Assembly: GCF_036373705.1 (NCBI RefSeq)
Contig: NC_089852.1
Span: forward strand, 2,055,300-2,119,299
DNA length: 64,000 nt
Reading direction: 5' to 3'
Source: Amia ocellicauda
Taxonomy: Eukaryota > Chordata > Actinopteri > Amiiformes > Amiidae
Below the pieces are notes generated by a model, which was not told where the DNA came from, made no database searches, and was given only the letters and a program-made list of their open reading frames with translations. The translations under genes were made by a program, and so were the position numbers. Below are positions 11,410-35,499 of the stretch, in pieces. Positions within the stretch are counted from its first letter, which is position 1. Every line of letters starts with the position of its first letter.

Positions 11410-13118
11410 AGCGAGCACCAGGGCTGAAACACACACAGCTGGAGCAACCTGTACTATAACAACAACGACAACAATGTTACTACTTTTCATTTTCTTTCTT
11501 TCGTCAAACTTCACCAATGCATGTCAGAAATGATTTACTTAGTATTGCTGTTCGTGTTTTCACTTTTAAAGTCGTGAATCCGTCTAACTTATAAAAGTGG
11601 TGCTATTTCAGTCAAATGTAAAAACACGAATCAGTGACTTATGTATGTAATGGGATACTTAAGAGATTAGGATAGGATACAAGACATGCATACATACATT
11701 ATATACATACATACATACATTATATACATACATACATACATACATACGTACATAACTACAGGTAAGGAACACATACCTGTGCTGCACTGGATGTCTGTGG
11801 CCCCTCAAAGACCAGAAACCTCAGGCAGAACAACTGAGAGGACCAGACTGGACTTGATCCATACATCGGTAACTGCTATGGGGCCTCCCAGTGTTTAGAA
11901 ACTGTACCACAGCCCAACTGTGGCAGCTCTCTCTCTGACACACTGACCTACAGACAGACTGACTGACACACTGACAGGCAGACAGACTGACAAACTCCGC
12001 CCCCCTCTCTACCCTGAGTGACACCTCTCACTGTGACTGTCAATGATGGCCCACTCACTCAATTAGGTCACTCACTTGGGCAGCGGTCACTCTGCGGCTG
12101 GCAGGCCTGTGCCACCAAAAACACCTACCCCCCAGAGAGAAACATTAACAGCCCCCTACCGCCGCCCCCAGCCTGTATTGTTCTAATCGCCCCGTTCTCT
12201 GGCACTGGACGTGTCTGTCAGCGCTGTGGCAGCACCGATGTCACCTAGTCCTGTCAACAGAGCTGTTCTCAACTGAACTAAACTGCATTGCAGCGGTGTA
12301 AGGCAGCACCCCGGCGCCCTGCCCAGCCCCTGTCTCTCCCCGGGCCCTGACTCTGACAACACCGCCCCAGACAGACAGCACACTCTCCGGACAGCCGTGT
12401 GCTCCGGCTCTTAATGACCTTCTGGGCAGACACAGAGGGACAGCCCCTGAGTGCCTCACGTGGTCGAGCCCCTAAAACTCCCCCAGCCTACCCTGTCCCC
12501 CCGGCCCCTGACCCCTGACCCCTGTTATACATGTGATCAGCACCGGAGCTCAGCGGGGGGGTGCGAGTGATTTGCCGCTCATCAGGAAGCTGCCTCCTGG
12601 TCTCAGGCCTTTCCCTGATGTGCCCCTTCACACAGAGCTCTGCCAGGGTCACAGTCCAGCCCCGTGGAGGTAAACAGGAGTCTGTGAGTCCACAGCATCT
12701 TCAGGAGTGTCTGTGCGGTCACCCTGGCTAATCCAGTCTCGCTAATCAGCTGCTGAGCCGGCAGCGTCAGGGCTCACAGGGACACAGTGTACAGCGCACC
12801 CCTGACACACACACAGGGACAGAAGGAGGAGAGGTGTGAGAGACATCTCCCAGAGGCACACTGCTCCTCTCCGACAGGCTGGGTACACTATATTCTGCAG
12901 TAGGGTGTAGCAGAATATAAAGCAGTATTGTAGAGTGTTTTCAGTTTTTCCACTGAACTCAAGCTCCCGGTTGCTTAACTGAACCAGTGACTGAATAAAC
13001 CAATTAGTCCACATTTCCCACCTCCAGGGGGTCATCATGTAAAAACAGAGGACAGCGATCTGGGTTTGCAATCCCAGCGTTTCTGACCCATTTTAGTCTT
13101 AACTGGATCACTCAGATC
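11410..13118. other. Intergenic stretch with no supported gene
   Basis: Includes (ATAC)n at 11686-11756 and otherwise unique-looking sequence. A tiny plus-strand frame at 11474 looks like a signal peptide but stops after 19 codons. No exon could be supported. Confidence 0.5.
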
Positions 13119-13380
13119 AGCAGGGACACACACACCCGGGTTCACAAATGGAAATTGGGCTTCAAGTCATTCGAGACAGAAAACAGGAGACACTTCTTCA
13201 CACAGAGAGTCACAATCTGAACAAACTCCCCAGCAATGTGGCTGAAGAGACAATTTGGGAACATTCAAAAATAGACTGGATAGGATCCTAGATCACTTAG
13301 TTATTAATGGACACCAAACGAGCACGATGGGGCGAACGGGCTCCTCTCGATTGGACACTATGTTCTACTCTCATCTCCCC
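13119..13380 (+). repeat. Interspersed repeat, copy 1 (LINE 3'-end-like)
   Basis: About 240 bp that match 25137-25400 with roughly a dozen differences. The shared part includes CAAACTCCCCAGC.ATGTGGC and GAACATTCAAAAA.AGACTGG. A broken translation (NLNKLPS, TFKNRLDRILDH) resembles the C-terminal end of CR1-type LINE proteins. The family assignment is inference. Confidence 0.7.
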
Positions 13381-13930
13381 ACACCCTTCCCCCCAGAATA
13401 CACTGCTGCGGAGTGTGAGCCAGAGAGTGCTTGGTGTGGGGGAGAAGAGCAGGTTACAGAGCACCGAGACCCCCACACAGGCTCAGGGAACAGTATCACC
13501 ACTGGCAGAGAAGTGCTTTTCAATTAGCTTGGGTGTTTATTAACGAAACTGGTCCATGTGGGTCTCTGCATGCATGCAGGAGTCCGTGCAGGTTTGTGTG
13601 CGTGCGTGTGTGAGCATGCAGTGGAACTCTCCTTCAGTGAACCGGTCAAACCACAAGTCAGCAGTCACCTGACACTCACTCATCTTACTCTTACTCACCC
13701 TCACACTGTTCCACAGGTTGAACTGCTAGTATAGTTATGAAAAACACATTGTACCTACATTGCATGCATACATATATACACACATACTGCTAACAACACA
13801 TACACAGCTGTATACACACACACACACACACACACCTGTATATAAAACAGTTGACCTAAGGTAAGGATAGTTCAGGCTGGATACTGAATGCAAAATGACA
13901 ACATACATCTGGGAAGAGATATAATACACC

Positions 13931-13944
13931 TTTATTTATTTATT
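13931..13944 (-). terminator. was: Probable was-like polyadenylation signals (overlapping AATAAA)
   Basis: Three overlapping AATAAA hexamers on the minus strand about 440 bases past the stop codon at 14382. The intervening sequence has no frame of note and fits a 3' UTR. Confidence 0.5.
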
Positions 13945-14381
13945 TTTATAAGGGTTTGCAAACCCATGTGGTTTACATTTTTTCCCAAATGACATTTATA
14001 GTAAAATCTTTTAAAATAACAATTTCTAATATCAGATTATATTTTACTAATTTAAATACAAACGTGCCATTTCAAGGGACTTGCATTGTGCGAGAAGTCA
14101 GGTGAGATGAAAGAGAACCCTATACAGAAGATGGCCCGGCCCAACCCCAGAACACAGTGAACTAAACCCAAATCACTACCGGTCCTGCAAAAATCCAACA
14201 GTCCAGCCCGTGTTCGAACATCATTGGCGAGTCCCCAGAACAGCTCAAACGGGAAGCAAAAGAACAAACAAAACAATTAAAAACAAAAATAAATACATTT
14301 AAAAAATCTCCCCAGGTGCAGAGCACAGGTGCCCAGCTGTGTGCGTCTGAGGCCCAGCGCCCGGTCCTGCCCGTCTCGCGG

Positions 14382-17300
14382 TCAGCACCACTCGGCACCA
14401 TCCGAATCCTCCTCCGACTCAGCCAGGTCCTCTGTGAGGCAAACAAATGGCAAACAATCAGCTCTGCCCAGCACCCCCCCACCAGCAGTCTGTCCCCTCC
14501 CTGCCTCTTCTTGCGTTTTAATTACTCTGCTGCTTGCCCCCCCACTGCCCTTGGCATGACCCCCTGTGGTAACTCTCACACACCAGAGAGTGGGGGGTGC
14601 AGCTCTGTGCCGTACCTGTGGGGTTCATGGCGCTGTAGCGTTTCTGCATGACGTCCCGCAGAGCCGCCACGATGCTCAAGGGCTCCACCGGGGGGGGGGC
14701 GAGGTCACGGGCCTGCATCATCGACACCTGCCACACAATAAGACCATAACGCACCTGCCACACTGACGGCACAATACTGCCAGCACAGCCATATTCACTA
14801 CACATCAGCAACACCGCATGCTGGTAACAGAGCAACCTCCCGGCACAAATAACAGAATAGACCGCTTGCCCAGCAACACAATCACGCGCACCGATCTCAT
14901 TACTGCACGCACCCACGCACACTCCTGCCAAACTGAAGGCCACACTGCAGGTGTTGAGATTAGAGGTGTGCAGGACAGACCTGGCCTCCTGCCCAGCTGG
15001 GCCAGAGAGTGTAAACACCAGGGGTGGGGGCACACTGCAGTACAACGGCGCCCCCAACCCACCCCACCCCACCCCACATAGTCCAGTCCATCGGTCTGTC
15101 ACCAGTCAGGCACTGTGCTGGTCTGATCCGGCGCGTTTGGGAGAGTGTCGCTCCTACAGGTTTTGACCCGTCTCTCCAAATCAGTCCCAAAGCGCCTGGC
15201 CGGCAACACCAACGTAACCAAGATCAATTAAGAATCAATAAATGAGAGGCTGTAGGACACCGGGGCTGTCCAGGACCGGCCCTGGTCCAGACACACCCAC
15301 ACGCCCGGCGCTGATCCAATTTGCAGACCCACTTGTGTTACCGATACTACACACCCACCCCTCACATTTACAAGCAGGCAGGAGGCGGCTGGGCAGCAGG
15401 GCTGATCTGAGTGCTTTTGTCTCCCCCTACTGGAGGAACACAGTTAATACCGACTGACCGGAGATCGCTGGAGCTCCTCACTGACATATCAACTATCAGG
15501 AGGACTTAACAGATTAAGACCAGAAGAAAATGAACTGAAAATCGCTTCACTGGACATCAGGTTTGGTTATTTTTGGGCTCAGCTGGAACAAAAACGCTCC
15601 AATTGACACACTGACACACACATTACCGTTTTGAGCGAGACCCCGTGTCTGATCTGGTCCATCAAGCAGCGTATCCCCAGCCCTGTAAATTGGGGGTCAG
15701 CAGCAGCGGTGGCCTCCGGTGGGGGCTGGGGGGTAGAGGGCAGACCTGGGGGTGTTGCCGGAGGTGTCAGTGGAGCGGACGGTGCTGCTGGGGGTGCGGG
15801 AGCAGCCGAAGGTGCCCGAGCTGTGGGGTCACCTGGGGCGGCTGGGGGAGCTCGAGGGGCGGGGGGAGGGGGAGGAGGCCGGAATGAGGGGGGCGGGGGG
15901 GCAGGGATGGAGGGAGGGGGAGGGATGTCCAGCAGGGGAGGGAAGAGCGTGGCATGGCAGGGCTGCTGGGGCAGCGGGAGGGCCTGGGCGCTGTAGCTGC
16001 GCAGGAGGGGGCGGCCAGGGCGCTTGAGGGCTGCCGGCGAGGGGGGGCCACAGGAGGACTTCTGCAGGGTCTGGGGCGGGGCGCCTGGGGGGAGAGCAGA
16101 CAATAACTCATTATGAGCTCCACTGGGGCGGTTAAACCCCCCCCCGGAGTGGCGTACCTGTGCTGTGCACCTCCTTGCGCACGGCCTCCAGCCCCCCTTG
16201 GCTCTGGATGATGTGGAAGATGGCCTGCGACGTGCGCTGGTCCTGCAGGTCCGTCTTGCGGATCCCGGCCTTCACAAACAGCTCGACCAGCGCCGGGTCC
16301 AGGTTGTCCACCTACAGGGAGAGAGGGACGGACACGCACACAAATAGGGAGGGCAGGCTTTGCGAATAAAGCTGAAGTCGTGAAAGTTATTGTTGACAAA
16401 GACAAATATGACCGTAATAAAGCTTGTTCATGCACAATAACAGCGATCACCAGGACTCAGCGGAGTGAAGACGGTCAGTACTCACGTCGACATCGAAGCC
16501 CGTCTCGGCGTGCCAGGCGATGTGGCTCAGGTGCCTGCAGACAACAAGAGCACAGTGGCCCTGAGACGCACAGCAGACAACAGCCTGAGGAGGGGGGGCA
16601 GGTCTGTGGCAGTTCTGGCCCTTTGGAGGGGAACTCTATTCCTGGGGGGCCACAGTATCTTCATGTTGAACTGGACCGATTATGCCAGTTAACCAGTGGA
16701 ATGAAGGACGTTTAAGAGCGGGAAACAAATGTGAAGGCGCACCCTGTGGACAGGAACTGGGAGGGGACAGACGGGACAGAGACGCACCAGCCCACAAACA
16801 AACCAACAAAAACCAACTGCCGGGTGCGCGTCTCAGCGTGTACATGCAAATTTAACCACATTTAAACTCCAGGACGAGTTTGGAAAGCTCTCAACACACA
16901 CACACACATTCCTCACTGGAAGTTGGTGGGGGAGCCGATGTCGTTCTTGTTAAGGCGCAGGCGCCTCCTGACCATCCGGCCGCCGGAGGAGCCCACGCTG
17001 TGCGCCCGGACCATCGGCGGGCAGACAGTGGAGCCCAGGCGGGAGGCCGGGGAGTCTGCGGGCGACAGCAAGCGTTAGATTCGCCCGCCCGCCTGCGAAA
17101 CCTGCGGAGATTCTTTAAAACAACTGCTGGAGTCTTTCTTGACCCAAATACACATTCTGCTTGCGTGCACGATTACACCGGGTTCATCAGACTAATTTAA
17201 AGAAAAAACAACTCGTTAATATGGACATTCAATCAACCACTGCAATTGTAAACCAATGAAAACACCCAAACATACAGCCTATGAAACTACGCAGGACAGA

Positions 17301-19919
17301 GAAATACCTGCTCTCCACTCGAGCTCTGCTCGTATATTATTTCGTTTATTGTAAATGGTTTTACCCATCATGACAACATTTCTCAGCAGCTCCATCTGTC
17401 TCGATCGCGCAGGGCAGCGGTGATTGATCTGCCGAGACCCCGCCCCCTCCCTTTAATAACCCCGGGCCGTTACGTCACAGCACAGCGTCAATTAAGCGGA
17501 TTCGTCACATTTTAAAATATCGTACTCGACCCACTGTTCTCAGTGCCCGCAGATTTTGAATTTCCTACACATCTTTAATGATAAATATCCAGTTTTAGCG
17601 CTGACAGTTTATTATTATTGTTGTTTGTTTTAGTTAAATTCAGGCTCCAATTAAACAATTTAGCTCAATTAACTTCAGGACTGGACTGCAAACATAGAGC
17701 CCATCACCCCGCTCCCCCAGTGCACTGTGCACTCCCCTCTCACTGTGTCCAGGTCCCCTCTCACTGTGTCCAGGTCCACTCTCACTGTGTCCCACGCTGT
17801 GTCTTAGGACATGGCTGATCCGGCGTTCCACGGCCACACGCAACACCAACGCTTCGCCCTCATCCGCAAAGTTTAGGCCCACCTGGCAGTCCTGCAGAGA
17901 GGGAGTGGACACAGTGCTGGTTGACCATAGCTCAGCGGCCTGACGCCCCCGGCCTCACTCTCCACGACACAGAGATCAAGTTCCTGCTCTACACAGATGA
18001 CCTGGTGCTGCTGTCGCCCAAAGAGCCGGGGCTTCAGCAGAGCCTGGCCCTGCTAGAGCAGTACTGCAGTAGAGAAATGGGCCCTGGCAGTCAATCTGGA
18101 CAAGACCAGAGTTATGGTTTTCTAGAAGAAAGACCAATCTCAAGGATGCATTCTGGGCAACACTGTATTAGAGCACTGCACCAGATACAACTACCTGGGC
18201 CTGAGCATCAGTGCGTCAGGGAGCTTCAGCCTGGCTCTAAACCCATTCAAAGACGAGGCACGCTGGCACTTCATGTCATAAAGACATAATTTGGGAAAAC
18301 AACAATACCAATAACTATTTGGATTAAAATATTCAACTCCATCATCCAACCAATCCTGCTATATGGGAGTGAAGTGTGGGGTCCCCACATGAACCTCAAT
18401 AACAAAAATTGGGACAAAAGCCCCACAGAAATATTTCACCTAGAATGTATTAAAAACATCTTACACGTACACAGAAACGCCCCCAGCATCGCCTGCAGAG
18501 CCGAATCAGGACTCTTCCCTCGGCACACAGCCGCACAAACAAGAGCAGCCAAGTTCTGGCTGCACCTGAACACAGCAGAGCCCCAGTCCTACCAATACAA
18601 GGCCCTACTGAGCAGCCAGCTCTCCCCAGACAAGGACCCCCTTGGCCGGCTGGCTCTGAGGCTCACAGAGCCCGAACACACAATGACCAAAACAACAACA
18701 ATTGGGAAAATTGACATGTACCTGAAAAGCAAATACACAAAAGAATGGAGACACGAATTAGAATTACAAAACAAACTGGAATGCTACCGGCCCTGAATAG
18801 AAACATTAAACTGGCTGAATACTTAAAAATCCAAAATATAAAAGAGAGACAAAATCTAACTAAATACAGGCTCAGTGGCCACAGCCTCGCCAGTGAAAAA
18901 GGCCGCTACAGAACATTCTGGGCTGCCAGAGAAGAGCGGCTGTGCAGCCAGTGTGACCTGGGGGAGGTCGAAACAGAGGCGCACGTCCTGCTGTCCTGCC
19001 CTAAATACACAAAAATCAGGGAGACATACTTAAAAATATTCAAAATGCATATCCCTGAGTTCAGCACGATCCCCGATTGCTGCAAACTCCCCGTCCTGCT
19101 GGGAGAGGAGGAGCGCACCGCCATCTTAGCAGCGCAATGTGTCCACCTGCCTCAGCCTGCGGGACAGAGAGACACCGGCCTGCGGGACTCCATTTGCAAA
19201 ACAAAACAAAGTAAAAACAGTCGGGTTCATTGCCTTCTTCGGTGTCATGATTGTCATGACACAGATTTTGATACATACGCCAGATATGGTTTATATTCTA
19301 TTTTATTTGATTTGATTTGATTTAATTTGATTTGATTTGATTTATTCGTTCCACTGTATCTTGTATTGCTATGTTTGGTTTGTTTGATAGAACATTTGTA
19401 TCTGCTTTGGCAATATTGTGATCGGTCACGCCAATAAAGCACCTTTGAATTTGAATTTGAATTTGAGAGAGAGAGAGAGAGAGAGGGGTGGAGGGGGTGC
19501 ACTCACGTCTCCGGGGAAGGTGTGGAAGAAGGGCCGAGGAGCCGAGTATCTGAACGGCTGGTACAGCTCCTGCTCCCACAGCAGCATGGCCTTCTGAACA
19601 CAACACAACACAGCACAGAGCACTGAACACAACACTACACAGCACAGAGCACTGAACACTACACAGCACAGAGCGCTGAACACTGAACACAACACAGCAC
19701 TGAACACTGAACACAACACAGCACAGAGCGCTGAACACTGAACACAACACAGCACTGAACACTGAACACTACACAGCACAGAGCGCTGAACACTGAACAC
19801 AACACAGCACATTTAATTACCAAACTGCATTTTATTCTGTATCTTATTTATTTACTGTATTTTCTGTATGTATTGTCTAAATGCTTTGGCAACTAACACA
19901 CCAATAATGCAACTTAAAT

Positions 19920-19995
<76 letters not shown>

Positions 19996-20699
19996 CCTTG
20001 TGGTCTGTCTCACCTGGAGACAGTAGAGACGCAGGAAGTAGGACCTGGCGGCTCTGTCCTTCACCAGGCAGACGACCCCGCAGCGTGAATCTCCCCAGAC
20101 CCCCCCCGGAGCTGTCAGGAACACCTGCGCCACCGCTGCTGCCAGCACCTGGGGGACAGACACGGGTTGGACAGCAGGCTGGCACAGCGGCGCGGCGCCC
20201 ACTCACTCACGGATTGTGGGCCCAGACTGCCGACAGGTCATCGACACACTTGCCTCTAGCTCTGCAGTGCAAGAACAGCACCGCTACACACGGCTACACT
20301 CAGTACTGTACCACAGGGTGTGTGTGTGTCAGTGAGCAGGAGACAAACTGCTGGCTAATTTGACTAATAGTCATTCACACACACTCACACAAACACTCAG
20401 ACATTCACACACTCACACTCACACAAACTCTCATTCACAAAACAGCCTTTGCAACAGAGCTCCAGTGCTGAGGGGTCAGGGAGCACCCAGGCTGTCCCTG
20501 TCTCCTGTCCCTGTCCCCCGCTGTCCTGCACCTGTGAAACAAACCCAGGGAGGTGTTGGGGACTCACAGAGCTCCTGTGTCCAATCAGCGAGGAGAGCAG
20601 GGTGTTGTGTGCAGGGGACATCAGGGCGCTGTGCACCCTGCCAGCCTGCGCGCCAGGGGGTACTGCGTCCACCCCCTGTCCCTCTCTCTCTCCCTGCAT
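14382..20699 (-). CDS. was: WASP-family actin nucleation-promoting factor (WH1-GBD-proline-rich-WH2-CA)
   Basis: Cdc42-regulated activator of Arp2/3-driven actin branching in the cytoplasm. Ten exons: 20568-20699, 20014-20148, 19507-19593, 17786-17891, 16917-17055, 16486-16534, 16158-16311, 15627-16084, 14616-14727, 14382-14431; they give 473 codons in one frame. WH1 (about 25-150) contains GVVCLVKDRAARSYFLRLYC, LLWEQELY, FFHTFPGD and DCQVGLNFADE. The CRIB/GBD (about 185-265) contains DIGSPTNFQHLSHI and LDPALVELFVKAGI. A proline-rich stretch follows, then one WH2 (CLMDQIRHGVSLKTV), a central motif (AALRDVMQKRYSAM) and an acidic tail ending EWC. A single WH2 and the DCQVGLNFADE segment resemble WASP more than N-WASP, so the symbol is provisional. 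The start is uncertain: ATG 20699 keeps VHSAL, which resembles the VPSTL of other WASPs, but ATG 20621 is possible. The donors at 17786 and 16486 are inferred. Confidence 0.85.
17308..17395 (-). CDS. Possible alternative first exon of the was-like gene (WH1-less isoform)
   Basis: An ATG at 17395 opens 29 codons (MELLRNVVMMGKTIYNKRNN and nine more) plus one base, then a donor GAGCAG|GTATTT. The phase matches the GBD exon at 17055, giving a product that joins the basic/CRIB region without WH1. It is preceded by a promoter-like block. The peptide is not recognised. It could equally be an unused frame in the intron between 17786 and 17055. No such WASP isoform is known to me. Confidence 0.3.
17430..17480 (-). 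promoter_or_regulatory. Candidate internal promoter in the was-like gene
   Basis: Minus-strand order: a CRE-like TGACGTAA (17470-17477), an AT-rich TTATTAAAG (17451-17459), then a GC box GGGGGCGGGG (17438-17447), 40-80 bp before the ATG at 17395. The block is CpG-rich in an otherwise AT-rich stretch. Function is inferred only from motif clustering. Confidence 0.35.
17905..19480 (+). mobile_element. Non-LTR retrotransposon, 5'-truncated and decayed, in a was-like intron
   Basis: Contains the end of a reverse transcriptase (IKFLLYTDDLVLLSPKEPGL, with a YTDD variant of the catalytic box), then a C-terminal part with a Cys/His cluster (CSQCDLGEVETEAHVLLSC). The frame breaks near 18090 and 18290. 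The 3' end is CAATAAAGCACCTTTGAATT, then TTGAATTTGAG, then (GA)n. The clade is uncertain (possibly I/Nimb-like). It lies antisense between exons 3 and 4 of the was-like gene. Confidence 0.8.
19600..19808. repeat. Minisatellite of ACACAGCACAGAGCRCTGAAC units
   Basis: Begins next to the acceptor of the was-like exon at 19593. The units are variable, of 15-35 bp. Confidence 0.8.
19820..19992 (+). repeat. LINE 3' tail followed by (GA)n
   Basis: GCTTTGGCAACTAACACACC, then AATAATGCAACTTAAATTGA, then about 35 GA dinucleotides. Same tail family as 19430-19480, without coding sequence. Confidence 0.75.
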
Positions 20700-20901
20700 G
20701 TGTCTCTCTGTTCCTCCCTCTCTATGTCTCTCTTCCTCCCTCTCTCTGCCTGCCTGTGCCTCACGCTCTCTCCACTCCACCCCTCACTCTGTTTCTCTGT
20801 GTCCCTCAACTTCAGTCTGTCTCTCTCTATCCCTCTGTCTCTCTCTGTCCCTGTCTCTGTCTCCGTCTCTATCCCTCTGTCTCTCTCCGTCTCCCTCTCC
20901 C

Positions 20902-20953
20902 AGGAAGTGGCTCGCTCAGACGCCCTACAGCGCACTTCCTCTCTCATGCAAAT
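20902..20953 (-). promoter_or_regulatory. was: Candidate was-like promoter elements: octamer and PU.1/ETS sites
   Basis: On the minus strand ATTTGCAT (20946-20953) is followed a few bases later by AGAGGAAGTG (20933-20942), and a second ETS core GGAAGT lies at 20903-20908 on the other strand. An octamer next to a PU.1-type box is typical of blood-cell promoters, and WASP is haematopoietic in mammals. The sites lie about 200-250 bp upstream of the proposed start codon. No TATA box was seen. The assignment is inference from motifs and position. Confidence 0.4.
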
Positions 20954-21036
20954 CTGACACCCCCCCGCGCCGCTCTAATCCACTCATGAACGGAGCTATG
21001 CTGTCCGTTGGTCACATATAGGATCCACACACTTAC

Positions 21037-21110
21037 CTCAGTCAGGTGCGGATGTGTGAAGAGCTTCCAGTGTCAGTGTTCACATGGGTTTCAAACACAC
21101 ACATAACCCC
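21037..21110 (-). other. Possible 5' non-coding exon of the was-like gene
   Basis: A consensus donor, CTGAG|GTAAGTG, ends at 21037 on the minus strand between the mapkapk3 poly(A) signal and the first recognisable was-like coding exon. No protein similarity is seen and ATGs here are quickly followed by stops, so it would be 5' UTR. A matching acceptor could be at 20643/20644 (GCGCGCAG), which would change the N-terminus. The right border given is arbitrary. Confidence 0.25.
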
Positions 21111-21282
21111 CACCCCCACCCCCACACACTCAACATCACACACCTACACTCACACAGACACACACACCCTCCCCCGCACACACTTAACACCACGCACCCA
21201 CACACACTCACACTCAGACACACCCACACACTCACTCAAAAACAGACACACACACAACCGATTTTTAGAGATGTTTAAAAAA

Positions 21283-21288
21283 TTTATT
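21283..21288 (-). terminator. mapkapk3: Probable mapkapk3 polyadenylation signal AATAAA
   Basis: AATAAA on the minus strand, about 400 bases beyond the mapkapk3 stop codon and upstream of the was-like promoter region. The 3' UTR would contain the (AAT)n tract at 21323-21373. Confidence 0.5.
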
Positions 21289-21322
21289 TTTGGAAAAGGA
21301 CCAGAAAAACAAACAAACAAAC

Positions 21323-21373
<51 letters not shown>
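21323..21373. repeat. (AAT)n microsatellite
   Basis: About 17 uninterrupted AAT/ATA triplets in the probable mapkapk3 3' UTR. Confidence 0.9.
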
Positions 21374-21374
<1 letters not shown>

Positions 21375-21689
21375 TCTCTGCAGACAGTGGATCTGTGATG
21401 CCGTTGAAGAGTCTGCTCAGTGCTGGGGGGCCTGGGAGGGCTGTACAGTATTTTTGGGGGGGTAAGGTATTTACACCATCATCTGATCACCCCCCCCCCG
21501 CCCCCCATTCGAGAGGAAGCTGTTTGTTCCTCTCCCTCCCTGGCTCTTCCTGCTTTCTCTCAGGACTTCCCTCCACCTGTTGGCTGTTACAGACACTGCT
21601 GCACCTCCCTCCCCTCCCCACCCCTCTGCTCCCTCCATGGCTGTTCCAGATAGCGGCCGTCCCCCTCCTGCCCCCGCTGTCCGCCCAGC

Positions 21690-34606
<12,917 letters not shown>

Positions 34607-35447
34607 TTAGAATATTTCAATTTCAAAAAATAAACAACTCAATAACTGACCTGGCCTCAGTGTCGGGAAGGAGCCTCAAACCAAACCAAGGTGCGTCCGT
34701 CCAAAACAAGCAATCAAAAGTATAATAATAATAATAAGAAGATGATAGAAATATGAATAATATAAATTCTTCTCATATGTTAGGAAACTTGCAGTGTCTC
34801 AGCCGAGGTCAAACACTTTCTGTTTCTCGGTGCAACAGATAGTCAGTAACTTGAACCGCTGCGCTGGCAACCCTATCTGTGTATGTGTGTCTATCTATAT
34901 CTGTATGTGTGTATTAATTATGTGCGTCTGTCCGGTCCGGTCCGGTCCGGTCCAGTCAGCCCTGCAGCGCAGCCGCTCAGACCGGCTGGACAGTAATCCA
35001 CACACGGACCGCACGCCCTGCGCACGACCACCACAGCCGTCTCTTCCGACACAGTCAAACTAATTCAATTACCGACAATACCCAATCAATAACAGTAACA
35101 ATATTAGTTACTATTCATTGTAAATATTTCCACTGATTCCACTTAGTGAGGCCAATAAGACGTACACTACGGACGACAGAATAACAACTAAAACAAACTA
35201 AACTAAACTGAAAAAACGAAAGATATTACAGTATTAATAATAATAATAATAATAATATGCAGTTATGCTGTAATCCCCCCCCTCTCTGCGCAACTGAAGT
35301 CGCGTTGCGGTTGAGGGTTTCGGTTGAAAACTTCTGCTTAGTTGACAGAATATAATCCCGGTTTATCGCTGACAGCCGGTCCCGTGTCCGCAGCAGGTCA
35401 ATGTCCAGATGTGACCAGTCCGGCTCCCCGCCGTCCCACAGGCTGAG

Positions 35448-35499
<52 letters not shown>

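Noticed and set aside
11474..11533. MLLLFIFFLSSNFTNACQK, signal-peptide-like frame
   Set aside because: Stops after 19 codons, with no donor or downstream exon. Likely chance in AT-rich sequence.
14382..17395. First reading of the was-like gene as a WASP without WH1
   Set aside because: WH1 exons were then found at 20568-20699, 20014-20148, 19507-19593 and 17786-17891, in phase. The WH1-less form is kept only as a possible alternative transcript.
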